Made by a program: the position numbers and the translations under genes
Source of the DNA: Eubacteriaceae bacterium CHKCI004
GTDB taxonomy: Bacteria; Bacillota; Clostridia; Lachnospirales; Lachnospiraceae
Length of the DNA stretch: 64,000 bases
NCBI GenBank assembly: GCA_900016875.1
Contig: FCNR01000023.1
Coordinates: forward strand, 62,001-126,000
Direction of reading: 5' to 3'
Shown here: positions 55,661 through 63,680 of the stretch, in pieces
How the letters are laid out: the number at the start of each line of letters is the position of its first letter
Position numbering within the stretch: the first letter of the stretch is position 1
Notes under the pieces: model-generated
Database searches by the model: none
Told to the model about the DNA's origin: nothing
The model's input: the letters and a program-made list of their open reading frames with translations, nothing else

Positions 55661-56392
55661 ATGACAAAAAAAATTATGTTTTTATTAACAGCATCTGTTC
55701 TTTCCATCGGAATCATGACTGGCTGCTCAGGCAATTCCGGAAACACACAGGCCGATGACAATAATAATGTGATAACACAGACAGAGAATCAGAATGTTGC
55801 CGATGACAACGCTGATGACGGCAGCGCGGCAACCACAGCGGCAGGCAGCGTAACAGATGATAACGCCGATGACGGCAGCGCAGCAACTACAGCAGCTGCC
55901 AATTCCGGCACGGGCTCCAAATATATTTCCGAAGAAGAAGCTTCTTCCATCGCACTGGCCCAGGTGGACGGAGCTACGGAAGATGAGCTTCGGATCAATA
56001 AAGACAATGACGACAACCGGAACATTTACGAAGTTTCCATTCTCCACGACGATGTAGAATACGATTTCGAGATTGACGCACAGACCGGCGATATCCTTTC
56101 CCAGAGCAGCGAACGAGACGATGATGATGACTGGGACGACGGCCAGAGCGGCAGCCAGAATAATAACCAGAACAACAGTGGACTGATTTCTGAGAAAAAA
56201 GCCAGCAAGATTGCTTTAGGTCAGGTTGACGGCGCCACAGAAAGCGACCTCCGCATCCATCAGGATACTGATGACGGAAGAACCGTATATGAAGGTTCCA
56301 TCATTTACAATGAGATGGAATACGAATTTGAAATCGACGCACAGTCCGGCGACATCATCGACTGGAGCAGCGAATCTGTATACGACGACTAA
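55661..56392 (+). CDS. Lipoprotein with two PepSY domains
   Basis: A 243-residue lipoprotein. The signal peptide ends with a lipobox (GIMTGC, Cys22). A low-complexity Asn/Asp/Thr/Ala linker with an in-frame duplication leads to two PepSY modules: ISEEEASSIALAQVDGATED and ISEKKASKIALGQVDGATES, each followed by YDFEIDAQTGDIL or YEFEIDAQSGDII. PepSY modules often inhibit proteases or sense in the envelope. An acidic run (DDDDDWDD) separates the modules. The ATG has AAGGAGG upstream, and a strong terminator follows. Confidence 0.9.
   Translation: MTKKIMFLLTASVLSIGIMTGCSGNSGNTQADDNNNVITQTENQNVADDNADDGSAATTAAGSVTDDNADDGSAATTAAANSGTGSKYISEEEASSIALAQVDGATEDELRINKDNDDNRNIYEVSILHDDVEYDFEIDAQTGDILSQSSERDDDDDWDDGQSGSQNNNQNNSGLISEKKASKIALGQVDGATESDLRIHQDTDDGRTVYEGSIIYNEMEYEFEIDAQSGDIIDWSSESVYDD
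55802..55897. repeat. 42-bp imperfect direct repeat, 54-bp period, in the lipoprotein linker
   Basis: Units 55802-55843 and 55856-55897 encode DDNADDGSAATTAA twice with several silent differences. The silent differences show the duplication is not recent, so the repeat peptide is being kept. Confidence 0.85.
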
Positions 56393-56420
56393 TTCCTTTT
56401 CTCTTTCCTTTCATCTTTTA

Positions 56421-56459
56421 AAAAAACCCGGGTTTCCCACACGGAAATCCGGGTTTTTT
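56421..56459 (+). terminator. Terminator of the PepSY lipoprotein gene
   Basis: A stem of AACCCGG plus TTTCC (one mismatch between) is flanked by A- and T-runs. Confidence 0.85.
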
Positions 56460-56487
56460 ATTTTACAAAAAATCATCTAAAAATAGA

Positions 56488-56540
56488 TTGACAAAATTCT
56501 GTATATGCTTTATTATTTGATATATAAAAATTTTATATAT
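56488..56540 (+). promoter_or_regulatory. Promoter and likely PadR operator
   Basis: TTGACA (56488-56493) and TATTAT (56511-56516) are 17 bp apart. The TATATAAAA/TTTTATATA near-palindrome at 56521-56540 covers the predicted start point and would suit binding by the PadR product. Confidence 0.6.
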
Positions 56541-56566
56541 ACAAAATTGTAGAAAGGAGTGTCCGC

Positions 56567-56884
56567 ATGTACTATCCTGTTTCATCCGTACTAATTGAAT
56601 GTCTCATTCTTTCCATAGTGGCAGGCAGCGATTCCTACGGATATGAGATCAGCCAGACCGTCAAGCTGGCAGCCAGTATCAAGGAATCTTCTCTTTATCC
56701 GATTCTCAGAAAACTGGAACAAAACGGCTATCTTTCGACCTATAATCAGGAATTTCAGGGAAGAAACCGTAAGTACTATTCCATCACTGAGGAAGGCAGG
56801 AAGCAGCTGCTTTATCTGAAAGAAGAATGGGACATTTATAAAGAAACTATTGACGGTATCATTGAGGGGAGGTTGAAAAAATGA
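56567..56884 (+). CDS. PadR-family transcriptional regulator
   Basis: A 105-residue winged-helix protein (SDSYGYEISQTVKLAASIKE, SSLYPILRKLEQNGYLSTY, GRNRKYYSITEEGRKQL). It lacks the long C-terminal domain, as in subfamily-2 PadR proteins that control envelope or drug-response operons. Its stop overlaps the DUF1700 start by 4 bp. Likely repressor of its own operon. Confidence 0.93.
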   Translation: MYYPVSSVLIECLILSIVAGSDSYGYEISQTVKLAASIKESSLYPILRKLEQNGYLSTYNQEFQGRNRKYYSITEEGRKQLLYLKEEWDIYKETIDGIIEGRLKK

Positions 56885-57561
56885 ATCGTGAAACCTATTT
56901 AAAAGAATTGCGGAAATATCTGAAACGTCTTCCAAAAGACGACTATGAGAATGCTATGGAGTATTTCACAGAATACTTTGATGACGCAGGCAATGACGAA
57001 GAAGCCATCCGGGAACTGGGCAGCCCGCGGGAAGCAGCGTCTGATCTTCTGGCGGCTCTGCTGAACCAGAAGACAGGAGACGCCTCTTCCTCCACATTTT
57101 CTGACGCATCGGACGCCAGAGCAGATGGAGACGGCCGCCGGGGCAGAAGATTCCGCGCAGGCGATCCTGTGCCGGAAGCAAAGGAAAAGTCTTCACCTCT
57201 TTCCATCCTGCTCATTGCCTGTCTGGCCATCTGCGCGGCTCCGATCGCAGCTCCGCTGGCGCTGGCAGCACTTGTTCTCCTGATGTGCGGTGTTGTCGTA
57301 GTTCTCTGCGCAGTATTATGCATTTTTATATTCAGCGTTTGCTTTGTCATAGCAGGAGCTTACTCGCTGGTTCAGGGCTTTGCCGTTGCCTCCGCTTCTG
57401 TTCCCGCATTTCTTATCATATCAGGGAGCAGCCTGCTGGCCATCGGCCTCGGCGTCCTTCTGTTTGTCGCCGGCATCTTTTTCTGCAAGTGGCTTGTAAT
57501 CAGACTGGCAAAACTCATCCAGCGCATGCTTGAAAAAAGGAGGGTAAAAAAAGATGAATAA
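56881..57561 (+). CDS. DUF1700 membrane protein
   Basis: A 226-residue protein. The first 60 residues (KRLPKDDYENAMEYFTEYFD, EEAIRELGSPREAASDLLA) are the DUF1700 helical head; a charged linker and four or five membrane helices follow. Such proteins are typically encoded with PadR and DUF4097 genes and are thought to take part in envelope-stress sensing. It overlaps both neighbours (4 bp and 8 bp), showing strong coupling. Confidence 0.88.
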   Translation: MNRETYLKELRKYLKRLPKDDYENAMEYFTEYFDDAGNDEEAIRELGSPREAASDLLAALLNQKTGDASSSTFSDASDARADGDGRRGRRFRAGDPVPEAKEKSSPLSILLIACLAICAAPIAAPLALAALVLLMCGVVVVLCAVLCIFIFSVCFVIAGAYSLVQGFAVASASVPAFLIISGSSLLAIGLGVLLFVAGIFFCKWLVIRLAKLIQRMLEKRRVKKDE

Positions 57562-58564
57562 ACTTACAAAACGTACCTTACTGGCAGCCGCTGCTCTCTG
57601 TGTGATCGGCGGAATTCTTCTGGCCGTCGGCATCGGTTCCGGCGGACTCCGGTTCCTGGCCTCCACCAATTTAACTACCATGGAACCCATCGCTTCATCC
57701 AGTAAACTCTATGAGGAAAACAAAACAAAACTTGATGAATTCTCCAGTCTGAACATTGACGTTGCCTACCTGGATCTCACCGTTCTGCCTTCGGAGGACG
57801 ATTCCTGCTATCTTTCCTATAATGTTTCCGGAAGCAGCAGGGAAAACCCATTTAAGTACGCGGTAAACAACGGAACTCTTTCTATAAAAGAAGATCATTC
57901 CGCTGCATCTCAGTTTTTTGTGGGCGTTGATTACAGCTTTCTCGCCCAGGTTCTGACCGGGCGCATCGTCACCGACGGTCCTGATCCGGAATATGACAGC
58001 ATGACTCTTTATCTTCCTGCCGGCAAACAGCTGAACGACGCGGTTATCTCCGGCGGGGACGGAGACATCTCCATCCGTGGCCTGCAGGCGGATCAGTTTA
58101 CACTGGAATCCTCCTACGGCAATCTGGAACTTTCCGACACAAGCGCCCGGTCCGCCAGCTTCTCTCTGGGAGACGGCGACGCCGATATGGATAGCGTCAC
58201 CCTGGAGCAGGTAGATTTTGATACTTCCTACGGAGATGTCACTATGAAAAATTCATCCTTCGGCGCAGTCACCTTACACGCCGGAGACGGAGACGTCACT
58301 TGCGAGAACAACACCTTCACCGGCAACTGTGAGTTCACTCTTGCCTACGGCGATGCATTCTTCCGTCTGGACGACCAGCAGAAGGCTGCTCTCTCCATGG
58401 AGTTTCAGACAGACTACGGCGACATCACGATCACAGAATCTCTGCCAAACGGCGCCTTTACCCAGTTTGAGGATGAAGACGCCAAACGATATGAAAAAAC
58501 CGGAACTGCAGAGGGCGGTACATTATCGGTTGCCTGTGATGATGGAGATATCACTTTAAAATAA
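57554..58564 (+). CDS. DUF4097 beta-helix protein
   Basis: A 336-residue protein with an N-terminal membrane anchor (about 8-30) and a repetitive right-handed beta-helix: GDGDISIRGLQADQFTLESS, YGNLELSDTSARSASFSLGD, YGDVTMKNSSFGAVTLHAGD. Each turn carries a G-D/Y-G-D/N motif. DUF4097 proteins are LiaF/LiaG-like and act in envelope-stress systems. It is the last gene of the PadR operon and abuts mgsA tail to tail with one base between the stop codons. Confidence 0.88.
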   Translation: MNKLTKRTLLAAAALCVIGGILLAVGIGSGGLRFLASTNLTTMEPIASSSKLYEENKTKLDEFSSLNIDVAYLDLTVLPSEDDSCYLSYNVSGSSRENPFKYAVNNGTLSIKEDHSAASQFFVGVDYSFLAQVLTGRIVTDGPDPEYDSMTLYLPAGKQLNDAVISGGDGDISIRGLQADQFTLESSYGNLELSDTSARSASFSLGDGDADMDSVTLEQVDFDTSYGDVTMKNSSFGAVTLHAGDGDVTCENNTFTGNCEFTLAYGDAFFRLDDQQKAALSMEFQTDYGDITITESLPNGAFTQFEDEDAKRYEKTGTAEGGTLSVACDDGDITLK

Positions 58565-58565
58565 A

Positions 58566-59036
58566 CTAAAACTCGTTGACACGGTTCTCCACATTTTTCT
58601 TAAAATTCATCACCTCGTGATCATATGTCTGATCCATCAAAGAGGAATGAATCATAAAATCAGCAGTCGCCATATTATTGGCAATCGGTATATCATACAC
58701 CTGAGCGATACGGAGCAGCGCCTTGACATCCGGATCATGCGGCTGTGCTGTCAGCGGATCGGAAAAGAATATGAGGAAATCCACCTGACCTTCCACAATC
58801 TTTGCGCCGATCTGCTGGTCGCCGCCCAGAGGACCGCTGTTATATCCCTTGACCGGAAGCGATGTCCTCTCAGTAATCAGACGGGCGGTGGTTCCTGTTC
58901 CACATAAAAAATGCTTTTTCAAAATATCCTGATTCCGGTCACACCACTGAATCAGTTCTTCTTTCTTATTATCATGGGCGATTAACGCAATCTTCTTCTG
59001 TTTCTCAATCGTCAAAGTAATTGTCTCCTGTGCCAT
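58566..59036 (-). CDS. mgsA: Methylglyoxal synthase
   Basis: A 156-residue enzyme converting dihydroxyacetone phosphate to methylglyoxal, a phosphate-releasing bypass of glycolysis. IALIAHDNKKEELIQW, GTGTTARLI, YNSGPLGGDQQIGA and FFSDPLTAQPHDPDVKALLR carry the phosphate-binding and catalytic residues, including the Asp of GGDQQ and the His of PHDPD. It is full length. The VOC protein at 442 could in principle handle its product, but nothing in the window links the two. Confidence 0.95.
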   Translation of the reverse strand: MAQETITLTIEKQKKIALIAHDNKKEELIQWCDRNQDILKKHFLCGTGTTARLITERTSLPVKGYNSGPLGGDQQIGAKIVEGQVDFLIFFSDPLTAQPHDPDVKALLRIAQVYDIPIANNMATADFMIHSSLMDQTYDHEVMNFKKNVENRVNEF

Positions 59037-59065
59037 ACAAAAACCCCTTTCCTGTGTTTGTATAT

Positions 59066-59094
59066 ATTATACATGAATCAACCGGATTTGTAAG
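59066..59094 (-). promoter_or_regulatory. Promoter of mgsA
   Basis: On the minus strand CTTACA (59089-59094) and a perfect TATAAT (59066-59071) have a 17-bp spacer, 30 bp upstream of the mgsA start. The rest of 59037-59229 holds the feoA ribosome-binding site; I saw no clear Fur box. Confidence 0.45.
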
Positions 59095-59229
59095 CACCGG
59101 TTTCCCGAAAATATATTCCGGATTTGTGAGAAGAGTGTCAATATTCTGTGGGAAATCTGTGTCATGTCTCACTCCTTCGCGTCTTATTGAATACCATAAA
59201 ATAGGAAACTCCTACAAGGAGGTACAGAA

Positions 59230-59691
59230 ATGTACGCACTACTTTGCTGTAATGACAGGAGACCATCAGCCGCAGGCCGCTCCTGTTTCCATAAAATATA
59301 TCATGAACATCCGGAAGCGGTGGAACCGGCAACCGCAGAGGCAATGACTCTAAAGCCGGCGGCATCTAAGCCGGCTGAGCTGACTTTAGCCGATGTTGTC
59401 CCTGGCCAGCACGCCGTCGTCTCTTCTCTGCTCTCCGGCGGAGACATGCGGCGCCGGCTTCTGGATATTGGTTTGACTCCCGGTACACAGATAAAATGTA
59501 TCGGGCAAAGTCCGCTAGGTGATCCGTCTGCCTTTCTCATTCGCGGCGCTGTGATCGCCCTGCGCCGGAAAGACTGCCGGGACATTCTGATTACCGGCGA
59601 CGGACAGAATAATTCATCCAGGTTCCTCTCTCCCGGATATAGAGAACACATTGACAGAAATCACGCGTCGGAGGCAGTATCATGGGACTAA
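59230..59691 (+). CDS. feoA: FeoA-domain protein of the ferrous iron system
   Basis: A 153-residue protein. The SH3-like FeoA domain is at about 50-122: LADVVPGQHAVVSSLLSGGD, MRRRLLDIGLTPGTQIKC, GDPSAFLIRGAVIALRRKD. FeoA binds or tunes FeoB. The first 38 residues (MYALLCCNDRRPSAAGRSCF) are not part of the family domain; an ATG at 59344 would remove them, but the ATG at 59230 has the far better AAGGAGG site. The 3' end overlaps feoB by 10 bp. Confidence 0.9.
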   Translation: MYALLCCNDRRPSAAGRSCFHKIYHEHPEAVEPATAEAMTLKPAASKPAELTLADVVPGQHAVVSSLLSGGDMRRRLLDIGLTPGTQIKCIGQSPLGDPSAFLIRGAVIALRRKDCRDILITGDGQNNSSRFLSPGYREHIDRNHASEAVSWD

Positions 59692-61091
59692 CCAATCAAT
59701 CTATCGGAATGCATACTCTGGATTCTGATCTTGTCGTTGTAAAAAAACATCCTTCTGATAAGGTTATCGCTCTGGCCGGCAATCCAAATGTGGGAAAAAG
59801 CACTATTTTCAATGCGCTCACCGGCATGAATCAGCATACGGGCAACTGGCCGGGCAAAACAGTTTCCAATGCGCAGGGGCATTGTGAATCCGAAAAAAAT
59901 TCTTATATTATGGTGGATATTCCAGGTACCTACTCACTGATGGCTCATTCTGCCGAAGAAGAGATTGCCAGAAACTTTATCTGTTTTGGAGAACCGGACG
60001 CTGTTGTGGTAGTCTGCGACGCCACCTGCCTTGAAAGGAATATGAATCTGGTCCTGCAGACCATGGAAATATCCTCCCGGGTCATTGTCTGCGTCAACTT
60101 GATGGATGAGGCCAGGCGCAAAAAAATCCGGCTGAATCTTCCGCTTCTTTCCCGCCGCCTGGGGGTTCCTGTCATTGGCACCTCCGCCCGGAAAAAAAGC
60201 TCCCTGGATGCTTTGCTCCACGCACTTGATCAGATAACCTCCCCCGCCTGCGAAACCCACCCCGCCAGAATCCATTATCCAAAAACCATTGAGCATGCCG
60301 TCCGGATGATCGAACCCCTCATCGAAGAAAAGACCGGCGGCAGACTCAACAGCCGCTGGCTGAGTCTCCGTCTTCTCTGTCAGGACAGCTCTCTTCTAAG
60401 AGAATTGTCCGGCTGTCTGGGAAATGATTTTCTCAGGGATCCGGAACTGCTCCGGGGCATAACTCTGGCAAGAAAACAGCTTTCCCGGGATATCAGCAGC
60501 CGGGAACAGTGGGACGATGCAGTCGCAGGCGCAATTGTCTCCACTGCTGAAAAACTGTGTAAGGATGTGATAACCTATGAGAATACCTCCTACCGGAAGC
60601 TGGATTTTACTGCGGACCGCCTTCTCACCAGCCGCATGACAGGCTTTCCTGTCATGCTCCTAATGCTGGCGCTTATATTCTGGATCACCATTTATGGCGC
60701 AAATTATCCGTCTGCTCTGCTTTCTGACGGTCTGTTCTTTATCCAGGACCGGCTTACGGATCTTTTTCAATGGCTTCACGCTCCCGACTGGCTTCATGGT
60801 CTTCTTGTATTAGGACTCTACCGGGTTCTCGCCTGGGTCGTTTCAGTGATGCTGCCGCCTATGGCTATTTTTTTCCCGCTTTTTACTTTGCTGGAAGACG
60901 CCGGCTATCTGCCCCGGATTGCCTACAATCTCGATAAACCTTTTCACTGTTGTCATGCCTGCGGCAAACAGGCACTGACCATGTGCATGGGCTTTTTGTC
61001 TGCGATTGCTCTAAGATTTTTCTTCGGTTTCTTCTCTTTTGTTGAGTCCCGACGGCTTTATGAGTTTCCCCTGTTTGGCCAGTTCAAATAA
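59682..61091 (+). pseudogene. feoB: feoB, 5' part, interrupted by a mobile element
   Basis: The Fe2+ transporter FeoB, cut after codon 438. The G-domain is complete: GNPNVGKSTIFNALTG (G1), VDIPGTYSLMAHSA (G3) and VNLMDEARR (G4), then the NFeoB helical domain and the first membrane helices (TGFPVMLLMLALIFWITIYG, LLVLGLYRVLAWVVSVMLPP). At ALTMCMGF (codons 431-438) the sequence enters the element; 31 foreign residues and a stop at 61091 follow, antisense to the lysozyme gene's 3' end. The 3' part continues in frame from 63666. The ATG at 59682 has GGAGG upstream. As it stands the gene cannot make a full FeoB; excision would repair it exactly. Confidence 0.93.
60979..60995. repeat. Left attachment core (attL)
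   Basis: CCATGTGCATGGGCTTT, identical to 63664-63680. It lies in the feoB codons for MCMGF. The inner CCATG-TG-CATGG is a dyad with a central TG, as expected for a serine-recombinase crossover site. Confidence 0.85.
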
Positions 61092-61868
61092 AGCCGATCT
61101 CACTTCTTTAGACTGACAATTTTCCGCCGCGATTCTGGACATATTTTTCTCACCGGCTCCAAATCCTCTGTTATGCAGAAACTCTGTAATATTGCTGACT
61201 GTTTGTTTTTTTATGGTGCTGAAATACTTCACATTATCTTCTCCTTCCGGCTTATCTGGTTTTTTATTCTGGGGAACAGCAAACCATGTCTCATCTTTTC
61301 CCTGACCGGTAATCCGATTCAGATCAATCTTTTCTCCGAATCCCGGACAAGTTCCATCGGAGGTGTACTGATGCAGATCTGCGCCCGCATGACACGGGTA
61401 AGACGAGCTGTATTTTCCATTATTAAGTCCATACCTGGCTTCCCACCAGGCACATCTGGACGGTCGTGCCGCTATGATATTTTTATATTTGTCATATTGT
61501 GCGTACATCGTGTAAATCATCATCTTCTCATTCAGTGTCTTCAGATAATCCATGGCCTTCTGTACGCCGGAGGCACTGTTTCCGGCCTCCACATCCAGAA
61601 TATATCCCATGAAATATTCTCCCACTTTGTCTTTGCACGTTTTTACCAGAAATCTCGCCTGCGCCAGTTCGTCCCCCTTGTTGAGATAAGCATAAAGCCA
61701 GTAAGAGATTCCTCTTTTTTCACATTGTCTCACAATCCCCTCCATGGCGCTGTCCACAAACGAGGTTCCCTGCGTTGCCTTTGTGATCAGAAACGGACAG
61801 TTCTTCTCCACCTCTTTCCAGTCTGCCACCGTATGATGATGAGAAATGTCCGGGTAATATTTACTCAT
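61011..61868 (-). CDS. GH25 lysozyme (phage-type endolysin)
   Basis: A 285-residue muramidase. The GH25 catalytic domain covers about 1-190: Asp7 in YYPDISHHH, FLITKATQG, SYWLYAYLNKGDELAQARF, and Asp92/Glu94 in MGYILDVEAGNS are the catalytic residues. DLHQYTSDGTCPGFGEKIDL is the usual end. The last 75 residues (about 210-275; KKQTVSNITEFLHNRGFGAG) form a helical module I do not recognise, probably for cell-wall binding. There is no signal peptide, so it needs the holin. It overlaps the holin gene by 8 bp and has AAGGAGGAG upstream. Confidence 0.92.
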   Translation of the reverse strand: MSKYYPDISHHHTVADWKEVEKNCPFLITKATQGTSFVDSAMEGIVRQCEKRGISYWLYAYLNKGDELAQARFLVKTCKDKVGEYFMGYILDVEAGNSASGVQKAMDYLKTLNEKMMIYTMYAQYDKYKNIIAARPSRCAWWEARYGLNNGKYSSSYPCHAGADLHQYTSDGTCPGFGEKIDLNRITGQGKDETWFAVPQNKKPDKPEGEDNVKYFSTIKKQTVSNITEFLHNRGFGAGEKNMSRIAAENCQSKEVRSALFELAKQGKLIKPSGLNKREETEEKS

Positions 61869-62079
61869 CTGACTCCTCCTTGCATTCCGGAAGTCCCGCC
61901 ACGGACGTAAGAAGCGAAATGACGCCCGCCAGGAGCGCCGTCGATATGGTCATCATCGTATCGACTTCTGAAAAAACTGTTGCCGTTCCTATGGCGGCTA
62001 CCGCTGTCTGCGCTACGGTCCGGGCGGCGCGAACTCCGGCGCATTTGAGCCATTTTTTTGTTTTAATGCTTATTTTCAT
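61861..62079 (-). CDS. Holin-like small membrane protein
   Basis: A 72-residue protein with a basic N-terminus (KISIKTKKWLKCAGVRAAR), two hydrophobic segments (TVAQTAVAAIGTATVF and MMTISTALLAGVISLLTSVA) and an acidic end. This is the size and pattern of a phage holin, and it lies directly before an endolysin. It would open the membrane so the GH25 enzyme reaches the wall. The ATG at 62079 has GGAGG 6-7 bp upstream; the ATG at 62085 abuts that site. Confidence 0.85.
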   Translation of the reverse strand: MKISIKTKKWLKCAGVRAARTVAQTAVAAIGTATVFSEVDTMMTISTALLAGVISLLTSVAGLPECKEESDE

Positions 62080-62236
62080 ATACATCCTCCATATTCGTTA
62101 CATTATTGTGCATATTTTGCCAAACTTCTTCCAGCATCTTGTAAAACTCTTCATTTTGTCCATTTCTTTTTATGAGAATATTTTCCGGTCTGTTTTGTTC
62201 TTTGCCATCATGCGTCCGGATTATAATTTTAGCCAT
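62063..62236 (-). CDS. Small protein upstream of the holin gene
   Basis: A 57-residue polar protein (MAKIIIRTHDGKEQNRPENI, then FYKMLEEVWQNMHNNV). I do not recognise it; phage lysis cassettes often carry an accessory protein of this size here. The ATG at 62236 has GGGGAGGGG upstream, and the stop overlaps the holin start by 17 bp, so the three genes form one coupled unit. Confidence 0.65.
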   Translation of the reverse strand: MAKIIIRTHDGKEQNRPENILIKRNGQNEEFYKMLEEVWQNMHNNVTNMEDVYENKH

Positions 62237-62438
62237 CGTGAATCCCCTCCCCTGTATCTGTATGCCGTAAGAATTGTCCATGTCCCTTTTTGTGAAAAAA
62301 ATCCCCCTTTGCATTAAGCGGCGCAAAATAAATACTTATGAGAATGATTTGCCGGCTGAGTCATACTCTAAAAAAGAACACAGAAAAATCTGCGGCCACA
62401 GACGCACAGCGCCATCTGCCGCAAAAGGAGGTCTCGTC

Positions 62439-63608
62439 ATGCCGACTGCCGCCTGTTATGTGCGGGTCTCCACAGAACATCAGCGGGAAAATTACAGTAT
62501 TCAGGAACAGATATCACGCCTCCGGGCATTCTGCGAAGCCAAAGATATTACCATCGGGAAATTTTACACGGACGGTGGATATTCCGGCGGCAATCTGAAC
62601 CGTCCGGCTCTTCAGGAAATGCTTGCTCACCTGACGGAGTATGATGTAGTCATCGTCTACAAGCTGGATCGGCTGTCCCGCAGTCAGAAAGATACGCTTC
62701 TGCTGATTGAAGATTATTTTCTTGCCAAGAAAGTAGATTTTATCTCTGTGTGTGAGAATTTTGACACTTCGACGCCGCTGGGCCGCGCCATGATCGGCAT
62801 GCTGTCTGTTTTTGCCCAGCTGGAAAAGGATCAGATTACAGAGCGTTTCACCATGGGCCGCATCGCCAGAGCAAAAAACGGATACTATCATGGCGGTTCC
62901 ACCGCTCCAACCGGCTACGACTATGTCAATGGCCGGCTCATCGTAAACAAAGATGCGGCAATGCAGGTGCGGGAGCTGTTCAAACGATTCCGTCAGGGTC
63001 ATTCCATCCATGACTGCTGGTTATATATGCAGTCCCGCTACGGCGCCGGCCCCAGCGGCTGGAGCAGTGAAACTCTCGTAAGAAATGTACTGCGCAACGA
63101 GGTGTACATCGGAAAAGTAAAATTTCAGCAGCAGTCTTATCCCGGCCGCCACACACCGCTCATCGACGAATCTCTTTTTTATGAAGTACAGGAAATGCTC
63201 CGTCGTGGTTCCAGGAACAATTCCACATCCGGTTCTCATTCTTCAGGCCGTCCTTTCGCACCGAGAACCCTGCTCTCCGGTCTTCTATGGTGCGGCAGGT
63301 GCGGCGCCCGGTTTCACGGAGAACACGGCAGCTATTCCTGTTACAGCCGCAGCAAGGGATCAAAAAAATATATACGGGATCCCCATTGCCAAAACCGTAA
63401 ATGGAAGATTAGCGAACTGGACTCTCTCATCATTCATACAGTATGCCATATGCATTTTGAAAAAGACGATACCGCCGTTCTTTCTCCTGGCGATGCCCTT
63501 GAGCGTTTGCTGACAGAAGGCCCTCTCATCAGAAAACGTGCCTGCCTGTCTCTCCTCATCGAGAAAATATATCTGGATGACGATGAAATCACCATTTTTC
63601 TCCGGTAA
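62439..63608 (+). CDS. Large serine recombinase of the feoB element
   Basis: A 389-residue recombinase, short for its class. The resolvase domain (about 3-150) has the nucleophile Ser11 in CYVRVSTEHQREN, YTDGGYSGGNLNRPALQEML, VYKLDRLSRSQKD, and MIGMLSVFAQLEKDQITERF. A recombinase domain (YYHGGSTAPTGYDYVNGRLI) and a zinc ribbon (GLLWCGRCGARFHGEHG then SCYSRSKGSK) follow. The coiled-coil tail that controls direction in many integrases looks very short. The ATG at 62439 has AAAGGAGG upstream; earlier in-frame ATGs run back into the divergent promoter region. It is the likely enzyme for excision and integration at the 17-bp core. Confidence 0.94.
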   Translation: MPTAACYVRVSTEHQRENYSIQEQISRLRAFCEAKDITIGKFYTDGGYSGGNLNRPALQEMLAHLTEYDVVIVYKLDRLSRSQKDTLLLIEDYFLAKKVDFISVCENFDTSTPLGRAMIGMLSVFAQLEKDQITERFTMGRIARAKNGYYHGGSTAPTGYDYVNGRLIVNKDAAMQVRELFKRFRQGHSIHDCWLYMQSRYGAGPSGWSSETLVRNVLRNEVYIGKVKFQQQSYPGRHTPLIDESLFYEVQEMLRRGSRNNSTSGSHSSGRPFAPRTLLSGLLWCGRCGARFHGEHGSYSCYSRSKGSKKYIRDPHCQNRKWKISELDSLIIHTVCHMHFEKDDTAVLSPGDALERLLTEGPLIRKRACLSLLIEKIYLDDDEITIFLR

Positions 63609-63663
63609 ACAGACTTTCATATTATAGGAATTCCAGCAAAATTTCCTATCAATTAAAAAAAGC

Positions 63664-63680
63664 CCATGTGCATGGGCTTT
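63664..63680. repeat. Right attachment core (attR)
   Basis: The same 17 bases as 60979-60995. On the element side the dyad extends outward (AAAAAGCCCATG before the central TG), so the excised circle would hold a 12-bp-armed palindrome. feoB resumes after it. Confidence 0.85.

Larger units (their letters stand above)
60979..63680. mobile_element. 2.7-kb serine-recombinase element inserted in feoB
   Basis: The element is 2,685 bp from one repeat to the other and splits feoB. It carries four genes: a serine recombinase reading toward the right end and, divergently, a 57-residue protein, a holin-like protein and a GH25 lysozyme reading toward the left end. No capsid, replication or packaging genes are present. 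The 17-bp direct repeats (60979-60995, 63664-63680) are the likely attL and attR cores. Deleting one repeat plus the interior restores feoB in frame. It resembles a stripped prophage or a sigK-skin-like gene-interrupting element. Confidence 0.93.

Noticed and set aside
59682-61091. feoB ending early through a simple frameshift or sequencing error
   Set aside because: The missing part of feoB is found intact 2.7 kb downstream with a shared 17-bp junction repeat, so an insertion explains it.
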